64,000 nt of DNA from Linum tenue (Eukaryota > Streptophyta > Magnoliopsida > Malpighiales > Linaceae): positions 60,785,703 through 60,849,702 of the forward strand of contig CAMGYJ010000002.1 of assembly GCA_946122785.1 (NCBI GenBank). The letters are read 5' to 3'. A program made the translations under genes and the position numbers. Within the stretch, counting starts at the first letter, position 1. Every line of letters begins with the position of its first letter. This document shows positions 10,765 through 22,800 of the stretch, in pieces. The notes under the pieces were generated by a model. That model was not told the DNA's origin, did no database searches, and saw only the letters and a program-made list of their open reading frames with translations.

Positions 10765-13625
10765 TAGAGTAGATTTCGAGTAAAGAACACCTCAAACCAC
10801 TTGTTTCAGTTTCAATGTATTGCACACTCGATCATAATAGGTTGGTTTTGAGTACTTACTATTGAAAGACCTCGTGGAATACGACCCTACGAACTCTTAG
10901 GATATTTATAACTCGATTACTACATCACACATTTGCATCTACTACTATTTTGTAAGATTGAAATAGGTTCATAACATAGACAACAAAGAGTTTAGTTGTC
11001 CATGCGATATTGAGGGAGAAGCATCGATGGAGTCATTCTCTCCTCAATTGAATAGAGTTTTAGATGGTTTTTTAGAGTAAAGGTTGTTTTTTAACCGAAG
11101 ACTGAGCACCTATTTATAGTACAAGAGGGAGGGAGGTTCTAGTCTTTTTCCTCCTAATGTCGGTAAAAACCTTCATTATCCTATGTGGAGTCGGTTTCCT
11201 TCAACTCGTGGGCGTTGTAGCTTGCTAAAGAAGGCTTCTGAAATCTAGGGCACGAGGTGACATAGCTTCCTTATCCTACATGGATTTGGTTTCCTTCAAC
11301 TTGTGGACAAAGTAGCTTGCTAAGGAAGGCTTTTGAAAGTTAGAGCACGAGCGGCTGCTTTTTTCGTGTGCTGGGATCTTCGGCCCATGGACTACCTTTC
11401 CTCGTGATTTTGATGCTTCCAAACCAGGTTTCCTCCATCGGTCATTGGATCAGATGTTGGGCCATCACTGGTTTCTTCTTTAGTTTGGGTCGAGTCTTCC
11501 CCTATTAGGCTTGTCTTGGGCACTCATAATTACTGCTAGTAGACTTCTCTGTCATCGGACCTCGTCTTTATCACGAAAGCTCAATACTCTTCTGTTTATA
11601 GCTCATTTGATCCTCCAGAGTTCTCCAATGCTTGATCCAAATCTCCTTAGGCTGCTATGTCTCTTCAAAACCATAAAAAAATACCAGGAAGGCATCAAAG
11701 AGTACAAAATTATAACCTAAGTCTATCAAAGGTTCATTGATCAATTAGTTTAGATTTAGATGAGAAATACTAGAGAAAGGACTAAAGATGCTTTGATAGA
11801 AGGTGAAAATGTATCAAGAATGGGAGTGACAAACACTATAAATAAAGTGTCATCAGTGGTCATCTTACTCGAACTCTTTCTACTGGATGTTTCCAATGGT
11901 GGATGCCTAGGTAGGTGGATTACTCCTGTATTAAGATTCAAGAAGGCGTAGGAAGTATTCAAAGCCTTCTTCTTGCCGTGAATCCAAGAAAGTTTGGATT
12001 AGTGTAAGTTCTTCAATACTGCAACCTTCTTCCTCCATTGCTAATCACAGGGGTTGCATTTCGTCCTCTCCTTCTTCACAAGTTCTAATATCATCATCTT
12101 CATCATCAAATTCGTTGGTCTCCGAATGATCTTCTTCTTTAGGCTCCTTGATACATTGATCATCCTTCTCTTCTTGGATAGGTTGAAGATTCTCGAGCAT
12201 GATCTCCTTGGTTATTATGATGCTCATGTATTTTTTCCTCTCTATCTCTCTTGCCTTCTTCTTCTTCTTCTTCTTGTTCCAAAGATTGGGTTATAAACTA
12301 ATCTTCTTCTTCATTGGCCTCATGATGATCCTCCTCTCCATGGTCCATGATCTCTCCATCTTCTTCCTTGTCTAGTGTGTTGGCATTAAGATGATCCTCC
12401 TTTTCCTCTTGGTCCATGAAATCTTTATGATCTATAAGCCCTTCTTGCACCTTGATCTCTTCAAAACTTTCATGCATCGTATTGGAACTTCCCTTATCGG
12501 CTTCAAGATGCTTCTCAATCATTTAAACATCTTCTAGCCGTTGCTTTGGCCCTTTATCCTTGATGCTACCATCGATGCTCTTAGGAAGTTCTGACTTGAT
12601 CTGGCATCTTGCATCAATAGCTTTGGTAGCTTGTTTCATGTCCTCGAAGGTTGGGCGAAGTCCCATCCTTTTTTCGTATCCTTATTTCATTTACATGCTA
12701 GTCCTTACTCGTCCATTCGTCCCGAATCCTTTGCTCGTAGGGATGTAGTGGAGGAGGATTGATGTTGCTTGCTTCGACCTTTAATGCTTTTTGGGCCATC
12801 TTTATTCCATCTTTTTGGTAGCACGTCCTTGGATAGCTTGTTATGGCTTTCTTGAGTTCAAATCATGCAAAACAAAATTAACTAGAGCGTACTAATTTCT
12901 CTTTTTATGAAATGAAAGTCAAACAAAAAATGTTAGCTTCTTTCATATACTATAAAAAAATCTTCAACAACGGTGGCAAAAACTTGATGTAGAAATCGAG
13001 TTATAAATATCCTCAGAGTTCCTAGGGTCATATTCCACGAGGTCTTTCAATATTAACTACTCAAAACAACCTATTATGCTTGAGCTTGCAATTCAATGAA
13101 AGTAAAACAAGTGGGTTGAGGTGCCTTTTACTCGAGGATATAACGAAAATCTCCTCCAAGAATCCACGTGCCTTGGACATGTGTAGCAAGTTTTTTTAGG
13201 TCCTCCTAAAGGTGTCGGCGATACAATGGAACTATGTTGGTAGGCTCGCCAAAATGAAAATTTTGTTTGGACTCCCTAACCCACGTAAATAAGACCTTGG
13301 AGTACGGACGACAATGGGACTATTCTGGTAGGCTCGCCAGCATAGGGCCTCCATCCAGTATAGTAAGAGTAAGCATTAGTTATTGGAATTTGGGCCAAAT
13401 TATGGACCTCTTATAAAAACAAAACAAAAATTAAATTTGAGACTTTCATTCTTCCTCCTTCATACATGAGCCACGAGGAAAGGGATGCATGGTCCAAGTG
13501 AAAAGCTGCTATGTTGGTTACTTCTTTTGTTTAACCTCCATTGGAAAAACAAGTCAAGGAAAAACTAATATGAAACTTAAATTGAGACTTAACCTTTGAA
13601 ATCCAACTAAACACTTTTATCCATC
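10765..13625. mobile_element. Decayed LTR-retrotransposon (probably Ty3/gypsy) internal sequence
   Basis: Bases 10765-10925 (plus) and 13000-13155 (minus) are inverted copies of one ~160-base leader (gaaagacctcgtggaata, gatatttataactcgatt). The minus copy continues into caagtttttgccaccgttgt, which resembles the leader of plant gypsy elements just before gag. Downstream on the minus strand follow an ATG near 12800 and acidic reading frames (see 11950-12850). No protease, RT or integrase is recognisable and no LTR pair could be matched, so the boundaries are approximate. Confidence 0.5.
11950..12850 (-). pseudogene. Decayed acidic gag-like reading frames
   Basis: Starting near 12800 on the minus strand, broken frames encode first a mixed stretch (..PPPLHPYEQRIRDEW..) and then long Glu/Asp/His-rich tracts (HEANEEED, EFDDEDDDIRTCEEGEDE) with stops between them at about 12525 and 12298. 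The position after a gypsy-like leader suggests gag, but I recognise no family motif; a captured acidic host protein is possible. The DNA is correspondingly GAA/GAT-biased (ttcttcttc on the plus strand). Confidence 0.35.
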
Positions 13626-14969
13626 TGATAGACCGTCATTTACACATGTTTTTACCCTCATACTTACACCGTTTGAGGTGTTGATTCTCGTGTTTTAGGC
13701 CGATTTCACGCTAGGTTGTGCTTGTTTGTGTTATTTCAGGTCCTAGTACGTGAATGAAGGCTTAGGAGCGAGTCTGGGGTCGATTGGACGAAGAACGGAC
13801 GAAGGGCGAGCTTTTGGAGGAGTGCACGGGCAGACCAGGAGGCTGCACGGCCGTGCACATGAGCCATTTGGCCGTGCGCCTCACGCCGAGGCCGTGCACG
13901 GGCACAATCCAGGCTTGCACGGCCGTGCGCCTGCCCGTGCAAGAAGGCTGAGCTCCAAATAAATGAAACGGTGCGTTTTGAGGGTGCACGGCCAGAATGG
14001 TGTGGTGCACGGCCGTGCACCTGCCCGTGCAACTCGGGGAGACCGGTTTTAGTGCCTAATCCGAGCCAAAAGTGGGAGAATCGTGTTTTCAGAGCAAAAA
14101 CAGAGCCCTAGAGAGAGAAAGTGCGAAGAACTCATCCTAGAAGCCGTCTTGGAGCTGGATTTCATCGAATCGAGCCTGGAGATCGTCATAGGAGTGAAAA
14201 TCATCGTCCCGGAGCAGATTATCCTCATCGTTATGAGTATGACTAATCCGATTTTTGTTTTCTCTTCTCTCTCTATGGAGTAGAACCCTTCTCTCACTTG
14301 GGTATGAAGAACCCTAGTTCCTTGTGTTAGGGATTTGATTGTAATGACTTGGGATGATATTATTGTTTGATTTTAATCGAATGACGCATGTTTCATGAAT
14401 TGATTTGAGTCTGATCAGCTTGTCTCAATTTCTGCTTCAACCTGAGATAGATAGAATCTGATTAGGTTGTTAGAGCCTCTTCATTCGATAGTAGGAGATT
14501 GGCTATACGAGAGTTAGCCAGTTTACTGCTTTGTACTGGTGTTTTTGACGCCAGTAGTGGAGTTCTGTGTTCATAGCCTCAGCTTTCTATCCCGGTGAAG
14601 ACTAGTCGTCTGCCGGGTAGTTAGACTGAGAGGGCTTGGTCAGCTTAAGAGATTCCAAACTACTGTCGGATCTTCCGCAGTCTAATCAACAGTAAATCAA
14701 CCCATGGAATTGCAATTGAACCTAACTAAGGGGCTAGGGGGACTCAATCCCGAGTGACTCTTACCTGCTTTTGAAAACCGAACCATTTCCTGCTTTCTTA
14801 CTGCTTTTGCTTTAAACAACAATCACTCGAATTAGTTTGCTAGATAATAGAGAATCACGGAGTAAGCAGTAGATCTAGACCCCGGGTTGATAATTAAACT
14901 TGCCTGTTACTGCATTCCCGGACTGCGATTACACTTGGTCGCAGTTTGGTGTTGTGTTTTGGCGTGTCA
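13626..14969. mobile_element. Solo LTR of a gypsy-type retrotransposon, TSD ccatc
   Basis: A 1,344-base unit begins tgatagaccgtc and ends ggcgtgtca (TG...CA). It is flanked by identical 5-mers ccatc (13621-13625 and 14970-14974). No second LTR or internal domains adjoin it, so it is a solo LTR left by recombination between the two LTRs of one element. It contains a cluster of cacggccgtgcac-type palindromes (13829-14030) and apparent transcribed sequence after it. Open frames here are GC-rich shadows, not genes. Confidence 0.85.
13829..14035. repeat. Cluster of gcacggccgtgc palindromes inside the solo LTR
   Basis: About eight occurrences of gcacggccgtgc, its halves (gtgcacggcc, ggccgtgcgc) or gcccgtgc lie within ~200 bases. 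This GC-rich block within AT-rich DNA can form several overlapping stems. It belongs to the LTR at 13626-14969. Confidence 0.7.
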
Positions 14970-14974
14970 CCATC

Positions 14975-16450
14975 TAATATTATGCCTCTTTATTTTTTTT
15001 GTCTATCTTCTATACTTTTGTAGAAAAAATTCTCTTCTTTTTTCAATTGAGCTCTAGGAACCTATTCACGCGGGAATAGAATAATTTCTACAACGAGCTT
15101 AAGTTATTAGAATTTTTTTTGCTGAAGGACCTTATGGATTTCTATTTATAGGCATCATACCATTTGATCGAATTATGATTGATCGGATAGAACCACTATG
15201 TCTAGTCTTGTTCTAGGCGACTAGGATTTTGAGCCTTGCACCAAGAAGGGGTGGAAGCTCGACTAAGCATTCATTCAAATAAACAAAAGACAACATAGAG
15301 GAATGAAATCAATCGTATTGGACACCAAACATTGAGTTTACGTGTCTAGAACCTCTAGGGTTCGCATACCTATACAACTCGGCCATTCATCTATGAAAAC
15401 GAATATCCCAAAACACCACTGGAAATGGAGGCCAGAACAGGGAAATTGGGGTTTTGGCTGTCAATTTTGCCGTCATTTCCTCCTTCGTAACCAGTGGCGT
15501 TCAAACTCATGTGGGGTACTCTGCCGACAGGGTAACAACCTTCTAAATTCCTCCTATCACTGGCTACTGAGTTTTAAACCCTAGAGACCTATTTATAGGT
15601 CTTGGATTAGGATTTTATGGGAGAGAAACTTGGCCTTGATGCGTCATCCAGCCAATCAGAAGAGTCCTTAAATACAATAACTATTTCAAGATAACTTTTA
15701 AAGGCCTTCCTAACAAAGTATGGTATCTTCCCGAAATGATGACCATGATGTTGTTTTGAAACATGGGTCGCAATTTAGGCGACATTTATGGGCATTGATA
15801 TTCTCTTCAAATCTTGCTATAGCAGCCGTAACTTCATGTCTTCTCTTCGAATCTTTGTTGTGGGGTCGGATATGAAGGATTGCGAAGTGCACTACAACAC
15901 CTTCTGTTTCTCTCGTGTGTTGCCTCTTCAATATTGTGGTCTAGTGATTATGAGATCGTGACAACGAACTGTTGTGTTGAACGTGATCTCTAATATGCCC
16001 CTGGGGGTGTATGTTTATCAAAGTACGCAGCAACACCCGGGGAAAGGCTTGATTAATATAAGGATTGATGTCCGACCACGATTGAAGTGACTATTCAATC
16101 GATACAAGAGCTCAACGAGTTTGGAATCCACCAAAGCTCACACGAGTACGCAAACTTGCAAAAACCCAAAGGTTTCAATTTTTCGATTAATCAAAGTCTC
16201 CCGATTACAATGTAAAAGACGAGTTTAAATAAACCTATCTACGTCTAACAAACTAATAAGGAAGTCTAAACACAATACAACTCAAAAAGTAATCAAAACC
16301 TAACAATTAAATGAAATCCTAGTTGAATTAGGAAAACAGAATTTTGTTTCTCAAATGCAGATTTTTGTGAGTTAGTACAATCTTTGAGCCTATTGTCCTT
16401 TAGCCTTCCAGGTATCCTGTCCTTTAGCCAATGCCTTTCCTTTGTATAAC
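14975..16450. other. Probable old LTR or UTR-like retroelement remnant
   Basis: No open coding sequence. The texture (ctatttataggtcttgg, 'acaccaaacattgag', 'aaataaacctatctacgtc..aataaggaagtc') resembles plant LTRs read on the minus strand, but I could not pair it with a second LTR or find a TSD. The annotation is tentative. Confidence 0.3.
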
Positions 16451-19160
16451 AAAATACCTAATTTCATGTGGTAGAAGCCTTTGATCTCGAATAAGATCCA
16501 TGCTCCTTGAATTGAGCTCCAAAGTAGGCTTCACGATCACAGATTTATACTTAACAATTTCCTGGCAGTTTTGCAGTTTTGAGGTAGTAACTTTGAGGCC
16601 CTGGAAAACAACCTTAATGACTTCATCTGGATTCAAAAAGATTATCATTAGAAAGATGGCAACTTTATCTTTAAAACAAGACCTTGAACTCCAATTTTCA
16701 GTGACCCAATTGTGAGAACCATGCCTCCAAAGAAGGCATCTCGAAACTATTCCAACACTTAACTAAATTCTGCCTCTTTTCTTTCCAACCTTTATATCTT
16801 CTTTGGCAAGTAATAAAAACGTGTAGAGTTGGTCATTTGGGATCTTATCAAACTCATCACGGCCTAAGATGCTCTTGGTCGTGGTCTTCTACCGTCGACT
16901 ACGATTTGTGAAATTGGCCTCTTATTGCCTTTTTTCTTACAAATGAGCCCTCTTTCTTCGCCGTTTTTGCTTGTAACATCAAATGCAACATAAAATACAT
17001 AAATATCTGTTTTTGCTCCCGTACTAACACGTATAAACCCGTATAGCACATTTAATATTCATATCTAATGAATTAATTTGCGAACTTAACTATTATTTAT
17101 ATATTGATTTATTTTTAAAGTAATTGTTTTATATATTTTATAACTATTGACGTACTAGTAACCATACTATTAGTTTAGAGATAAACTAAAATACATGTAC
17201 GTGTTTTATACTTAACTTACCCGTATCTTATTTTACTAACTATGCCAAGTGGAGGTGTGGAAGAGGAATTTTATCATATTTGGTATATAGCACATTGGGG
17301 GAAAAAACGTAATAATCTTCTTATTAACACGGTTCAACCTCATGCCAAATAAATTAGAATAAATTTTTTGAGACATGAACTAGAAATGAACAAACAACAA
17401 AATACATGTACATTTTTCTAAAATTTATTAATACATAAAAATGCATTTATCGAAAATATCATAAGAGCTATTCATAAAAGGAAAAATGACTGTTATAGGT
17501 AGAATATGTGGTAGAATATGGTAGTGTATGTTTGGCAAGAGCGTTGCAGACAAGTTCATGGTGGAGTTTCTTGGTAATCTGATAAAGTTCTTGCTTGTAT
17601 CATGAGCAAGGTTGTCAACTTGTGGATCAATTCGCTGGTTGACCCACTTTGATCCTTACCCGTTCAGAAAAATAGATCGCACACACTCATCGGGTCAACT
17701 GCTACAAGGTACCTTGTTAGAGATCAAATTGTGTTGTTTCTTAGTTCACTTCAGCGACTATCTCTAGTTTTTGCTTTTCGTTGTATTAGAGCATTAGACG
17801 TGCACATTACACGCGCAATTATGATAGACGAAATGCATCTAATTCAATCAGAAAAATTTGTTGTTACATTGAAAATTCTAAATTTTTTTTTTCGTTGAAT
17901 AATTCTAAATTTTGATTAACAAAAATAATCAACAACAATCCACAGCCACACTGTTTATAATAGCTTAAAAGTAAAACCACCATCTCCATTTCAAATTTCG
18001 TAGCCTATGAGCGATTCTAGGAAGGTCTATTTAGTAATTGCACCTCATTTATTTATATATTTAAAAAGTGCATTAGTAGGATTTGGACCCTGATCACTCA
18101 AATAAAAAAGGAGCACTTAACCAATCAAACTAGATGGGATTTGTTGTCATTGTCTTAATTAAACACAACTCATTGCTTTTAAAGTTGAATGAAAAAACTA
18201 CAACCCCTATTTCAAATTTTGTGGACGGGGAGCAATTCCAAAAAGCTCCATTTAGAAATTGTACATTGTTTGTTTATATAATAAAAATTTTATTATTGAT
18301 TTGAAATCATGTTATTCAAATGAAGAAAAGTATTATAAGTCTATAAACAACTAGAGTACAAAGGATAAATCTATATCACCCATATTTAAAAAAATAAAGT
18401 AAAAGTAAAACAACTAAACTACATTGTATTTGTTGCAATTTCTTTAATTAAATACTAGAGACATATTCGGTATTATATTTTATTTGAACTTAGTGATATC
18501 TTATAGAATGAAATTAATCTTGAAATCAAAACTCAAGTAACACAAATTTGATTATTAAATATTAAATCATATGTGTTGTTTAGCTTAGACAAAATACCAA
18601 GGATTGAAAAGGTGTAACGGAAAAGTCAGCAGTAAAGTATTTAAGGCCGAAACCATGATTTAATCGTGATTCAACCGCTTCATACAGCTAAATACCACCT
18701 ACTGGTTTTGCCTTCCGGTAGGAGGTTTTCTGGTTGAACCGGCGGTACAACATGTGTGTTTCAATCCTTGCAAAATTATTATTAGTTAGAATTATCAAAC
18801 CACAAGTTTAAAAAATTATCAAAAATAAAATTTACTGTTCCTTGAGAAAAATCGCGAACACTGTTCACGGAGGGGTTTTTGATCGCCTGCGGACGGTTTT
18901 AGACAAACCTTGGTCACTACATTGGGCTGGACAAGTGGTGGCCGTTGATTCTCTTTAAATGTATCGGCTCACGTGTAAAATGCCCACACCTAACCATTAG
19001 CACTCTCTTTTTCCGTACGTCTTCTTCAATTTTGATTTCATTGAGTTATAAAAAAATAAAAAAAAAATTTGATTTCATTGCCCATTCACTGTCTTTTCCT
19101 ATTCCGAACCTCTTTCCTCCGAGAATTTCTTCCGCCCAAATCTCAACTGGAGAGAGCCAG
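16451..19160. other. AT-rich intergenic with degenerate repeats
   Basis: No gene recognised. Two imperfect copies of a unit around 'ctccatttcaaattttgt..gagcaattc' lie at 17975-18060 and 18195-18270 and recur at 25575, 26310 and 26735. A SINE-like tail is at 18361-18398. Bases 18590-18760 match 50200-50335. Confidence 0.5.
18590..18760 (+). repeat. Dispersed repeat, copy 1 (partner at 50200)
   Basis: It shares tttaatcgtgattcaacc, 'ctaaataccacc', a ccagt/tggtt block and 'gtaggaggtttt' in the same order and strand as 50200-50335. It has no coding potential and no defined ends; it may be part of an unrecognised transposon. Confidence 0.55.
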
Positions 19161-19585
19161 TGAGTACAAAGCTTTCCGCCCTATTTCTCCTCCGACCAAT
19201 GGCAATCGAAGAATCTGGTCGTGAGATAGACTGCTCGAACACTTGAATCAAAATCCTTAGTCAAACCGATAGAGAAAGAAGCCGAAGAGCAAGAAGAAAC
19301 CAAGCGCGCACTCGCCGGAGCTAGGCGGCGGCAGAAGGGAGGGATTATTTTGAAACTTCCTCTTTGAACGCGAGTAGGTGCCGGAAGAAGATGCAAATCG
19401 AAGTTGCAAGCTTCTTCTCTACAAAATCGAGGAAGTTAGAGGGCCATGGATTTCATGGAGTGTAGTTTTTCATCTCGACAACCTACAAGGCTACAACCCG
19501 GCCACCAAGGTGAATCCGATTGAAGTTGTCGCAACTGCCAACTTTTTGTACTCCAACAACAAGCTGGGCGAAGAATGATTCGGAC
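19161..19585 (+). other. GC-richer flank of the Copia insertion, possible captured exon
   Basis: A plus-strand frame reads up to the Copia insertion (..YNPATKVNPIEVV.., NNKLGEE, stop) and the same frame continues after it at 24656 (..GPVQIYVTVNQAPWSRAY). This suggests that one coding-like segment was split by the retrotransposon. I do not recognise the protein. It may be cargo of the Helitron whose 3' end is at 25152. Confidence 0.35.
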
Positions 19586-19876
19586 TAATAAAATCGATAC
19601 TGCGGAAACGTAAAACAATCGCACAACACTCGATTTACGTGGTTTCCCCGTTCTGTATGAACGAGACTACTCCACGGAGAGACAGAGCTCTCAGTTTCTT
19701 TTATTGATTATGACTTCAGGATTACAAGAGATGAAATTGGCCGTCAACAAGTACAAGGCCTTTTATATGGAATGACTAAACATAATTCCCTAGACTAAGA
19801 CGAGAAGCAGGGAACTAGGTTACGACATGCGGCCGGCCCGGTTTAGCTGACTCAATGAACCGGCTGGGCCGCAATA
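19586..19876 (-). repeat. 3' LTR of the Copia element
   Basis: Nearly identical to 24360-24650. The differences seen are acgag/acggg, gagagac/gagacac and aaacata/aaaccta. On the minus strand it follows the polypurine tract directly. Confidence 0.95.
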
Positions 19877-19887
19877 CTCCCCCTCAA
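19877..19887 (-). other. Polypurine tract of the Copia element
   Basis: Reads TTGAGGGGGAG on the minus strand, immediately upstream of the 3' LTR; this is the primer for plus-strand DNA synthesis. The gag-pol stop codon TGA overlaps its first bases. Confidence 0.85.
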
Positions 19888-22800
19888 GCGGAGGCATGAA
19901 GATCGAACATGCCAAGCTTGGACAACAAATGATGAAAATGATTAACACCTAGACCTTTGGTGAACAGATCAGCAGGTTGCTCGGCAGTAGCGATCTTACG
20001 AGGGGAGACGTCGTGAGATTGGACACGCTCACGAACGAAATAGCAGTCCATCTCCACGTGTTTGGTACGTTCGTGGAAAACAGGATTGGCCGCAATATGA
20101 AGGACAGCCTGACTATCACAGTAAAGAGGTGTCGGGCCGGACTGAGGGGCACCAAGCTCTGAGAGGAGCCAACGTAACCAGATGATCTCGCTAACGGTGC
20201 TGGCCATGGAGCGATATTCGGCTTCAGAAGAACGCGCGACGACCTGCTGTTTCTTAGTACGCCAGGAAACGGGAGCCGTGCCAAGGCGGAGAAAGAAACC
20301 AGTCGTAGAACAACGAGTAGTAGGACAACCAGCCCAGTCAGCATCGCAGAAACCAGTCAGGATCAATGAGTTATCAGCAGGGAAGAAAAGACCCCGACCT
20401 AGAGACTGCTTAAGATAACGTAGAACGCGATGAGCTGCATTCCAGTGGGCCTGAGTAGGAGCATGAACGGCCTGACTGAGCAAATTGACTGAGTAAGTGA
20501 TGTCGGGTCGAGTGACAGTGAGGTATAGGAGACGCCCAACCAGACGACGGAAGGCACTCGGGTCTGCAGCCGGAGGAGAGGGCTGACGACCAAGGTGATG
20601 ATTTTGCTCGAAGGGGGAAGAGCAATGACGTGCTGCAGGGAGGCCGGAGTCGGCAAGGATGTCCAAAACATACTTGTGTTGATTGATGACTACGCCGCGC
20701 GGAGACCGTGCTACTTCGATGCCTAGGAAAAACTTGAGGGGACCCAGGTCCTTGATAGTGAAGCGATCATGCAAAAACTGCTTGACTTGCTGAATAAAGG
20801 GAAGATCATCTCCGGCAAGGATGACATCATCCACATAGATGAGTGCAGTGACGAAGGAGGAGGCCGTGCGATATGTGAATAAGGAGTGATCAGCCTTGCT
20901 TTGCCGAAAACCAAATTCCACCAAGGCTGCGGAGAATTTTTTATACCAATTCCTGAAGGCTTGCTTCAGGCCATAAATCGACTTTCGCAGGAGACAAACT
21001 CTGTCATCACCTGGACGACTGAAACCCTGTGGGATTTTCATATAAACTTCCTCATGCAAATCCCCATGCAGAAAAGCATTGTTGACGTCGAGTTGATGGA
21101 TGAACCAACCACGCGTGACTGCAACCGCTAAAAGACAGCGAACTGTGACAAGTTTGGCAACTGGCGCGAAGGTATCGTGATAGTCAATCCCTTCGATCTG
21201 AGTAAAACCTTTTGCCACCAAGCGCGCCTTGTAGCGCTCAATAGACCCATCTGGCAAAAACTTGATTTTGTAAACCCATTTGCAGTCAATAGCACGTTTA
21301 CCTGGTGGGAGAGGAACCAGAACCCAAGTGCCATTAGCAACCAGGGCCGAGATCTCGGCTTGCATGGCTAGGCGCCAATGCAAAAACCGAACTGCCTGGT
21401 GATAGAAACGTGGCTCTGGGTGATGAGTAATACTAGCAACGAAGGCTCGATGAGGCGCGGACAGGCGATGATAGCTTACATGATTTGCAATGGGGTGCCG
21501 AACTGAGGTGGAAGTGGAAGTAGAAGCACCAGGTAGGTCCACCTCGTAAACGTCCAAGAGGGACTTTGGTGGATGACGTTGACGGAGGCCCCGACGGGGT
21601 TCGGCAATAGGAGAGTGAGAAGCATCCTGGGCTGCAATGTCAGGAGAGGAAGTTCCAGGTGGGGAATCGGCAGAGGTAGGTGACTCGGCCGAGTGTAATG
21701 GTGACTCGGCGGGCTCGGCAGAGGAAATGGGTGCTTCTTGGAGTGCACGTGGACTTGAAGGAGTGTTTTGCATGGGAGGATCATCAACCATGCAAAATGG
21801 AAGACCCTGCTGCCCTTCACCGCCATGCAACGTGATGGGGAAAGCTCCATGGAGCTCTTTTGACTTGAACGGAAAAATGGCCTCAAAAAAACGCACATCA
21901 CGAGAGGTATAAATAGTGCATTTCTCAAGGTCAAAGACGCTATAACCCCGTTGAGTTGCTGGGTAGCCAATGAAGACTCCAGGCCGCCCACGATCCTCAA
22001 ACTTGTCGAGATTCCTATGAGTGTTCTTCGCATATACTAGGCAGCCCAGTACACGAAGGTGATCGTATTTAGGAGTGCGGCCAAAAAGGACTTGATAAGG
22101 GCTCTTATTTGCAAGCGGGACTAGGGGCATGCGGTTGATTAGATAGGCAGCAGTTAATACGCACTCGCCCCAAAAACGAAGAGGAAGACCTGCATGAACT
22201 CGAAGAGCGCGAGCCGTCTCAAGAAGATGACGGTGCTTCCTTTCAACGACCCCATTCTGCTGAGGTGTGTCGGTACAAGTAGTTTGCAAGATGATACCCT
22301 CATTTTCGTAGTAATCACGCAGCTCTGGCGTGGAAAATTCTCGACCGTTGTCAGCCTGGATGCGCCGAACAACTTTGTTATGTTGCGTACGAACCTGATT
22401 ACAGAAAAGTAAGAGATATCTTGCCACCTCAGATTTCTGCTTCAATAAGAAAACCGGGACTGCTCTACTGAAATCATCGACGATAGTGAGAAAGTAACGA
22501 GCGCCAGTAAAAGATGCTTCATGATAACCACCCCAAATATCAATGTGAATAAGCTCGAAACAATCCTGAGTATGAATAGTACTGTGTTCAAAAGGAAGTC
22601 TAATCTGTTTCGCCCGTAAACAAGAATCACACGGGTCTTTATTGCCGACTAAAGTGCTTGAAATGAAAGATTGAAGAACCGACAACTTCTCCGCAGATGG
22701 GTGTCCAAGTCTCGAATGCCAGACTGTCAAGCCAGAACTAGTCTCCTGCGCCGCCAAGGCCATGGAGTGATTGCCATCAAATAATCGAAGGTGATACAAG

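Noticed and set aside
13736..14032. GC-rich open frames on both strands as genes
   Set aside because: They arise from the cacggccgtgcac palindromes inside the solo LTR, and the peptides are His/Arg/Gly-rich noise.
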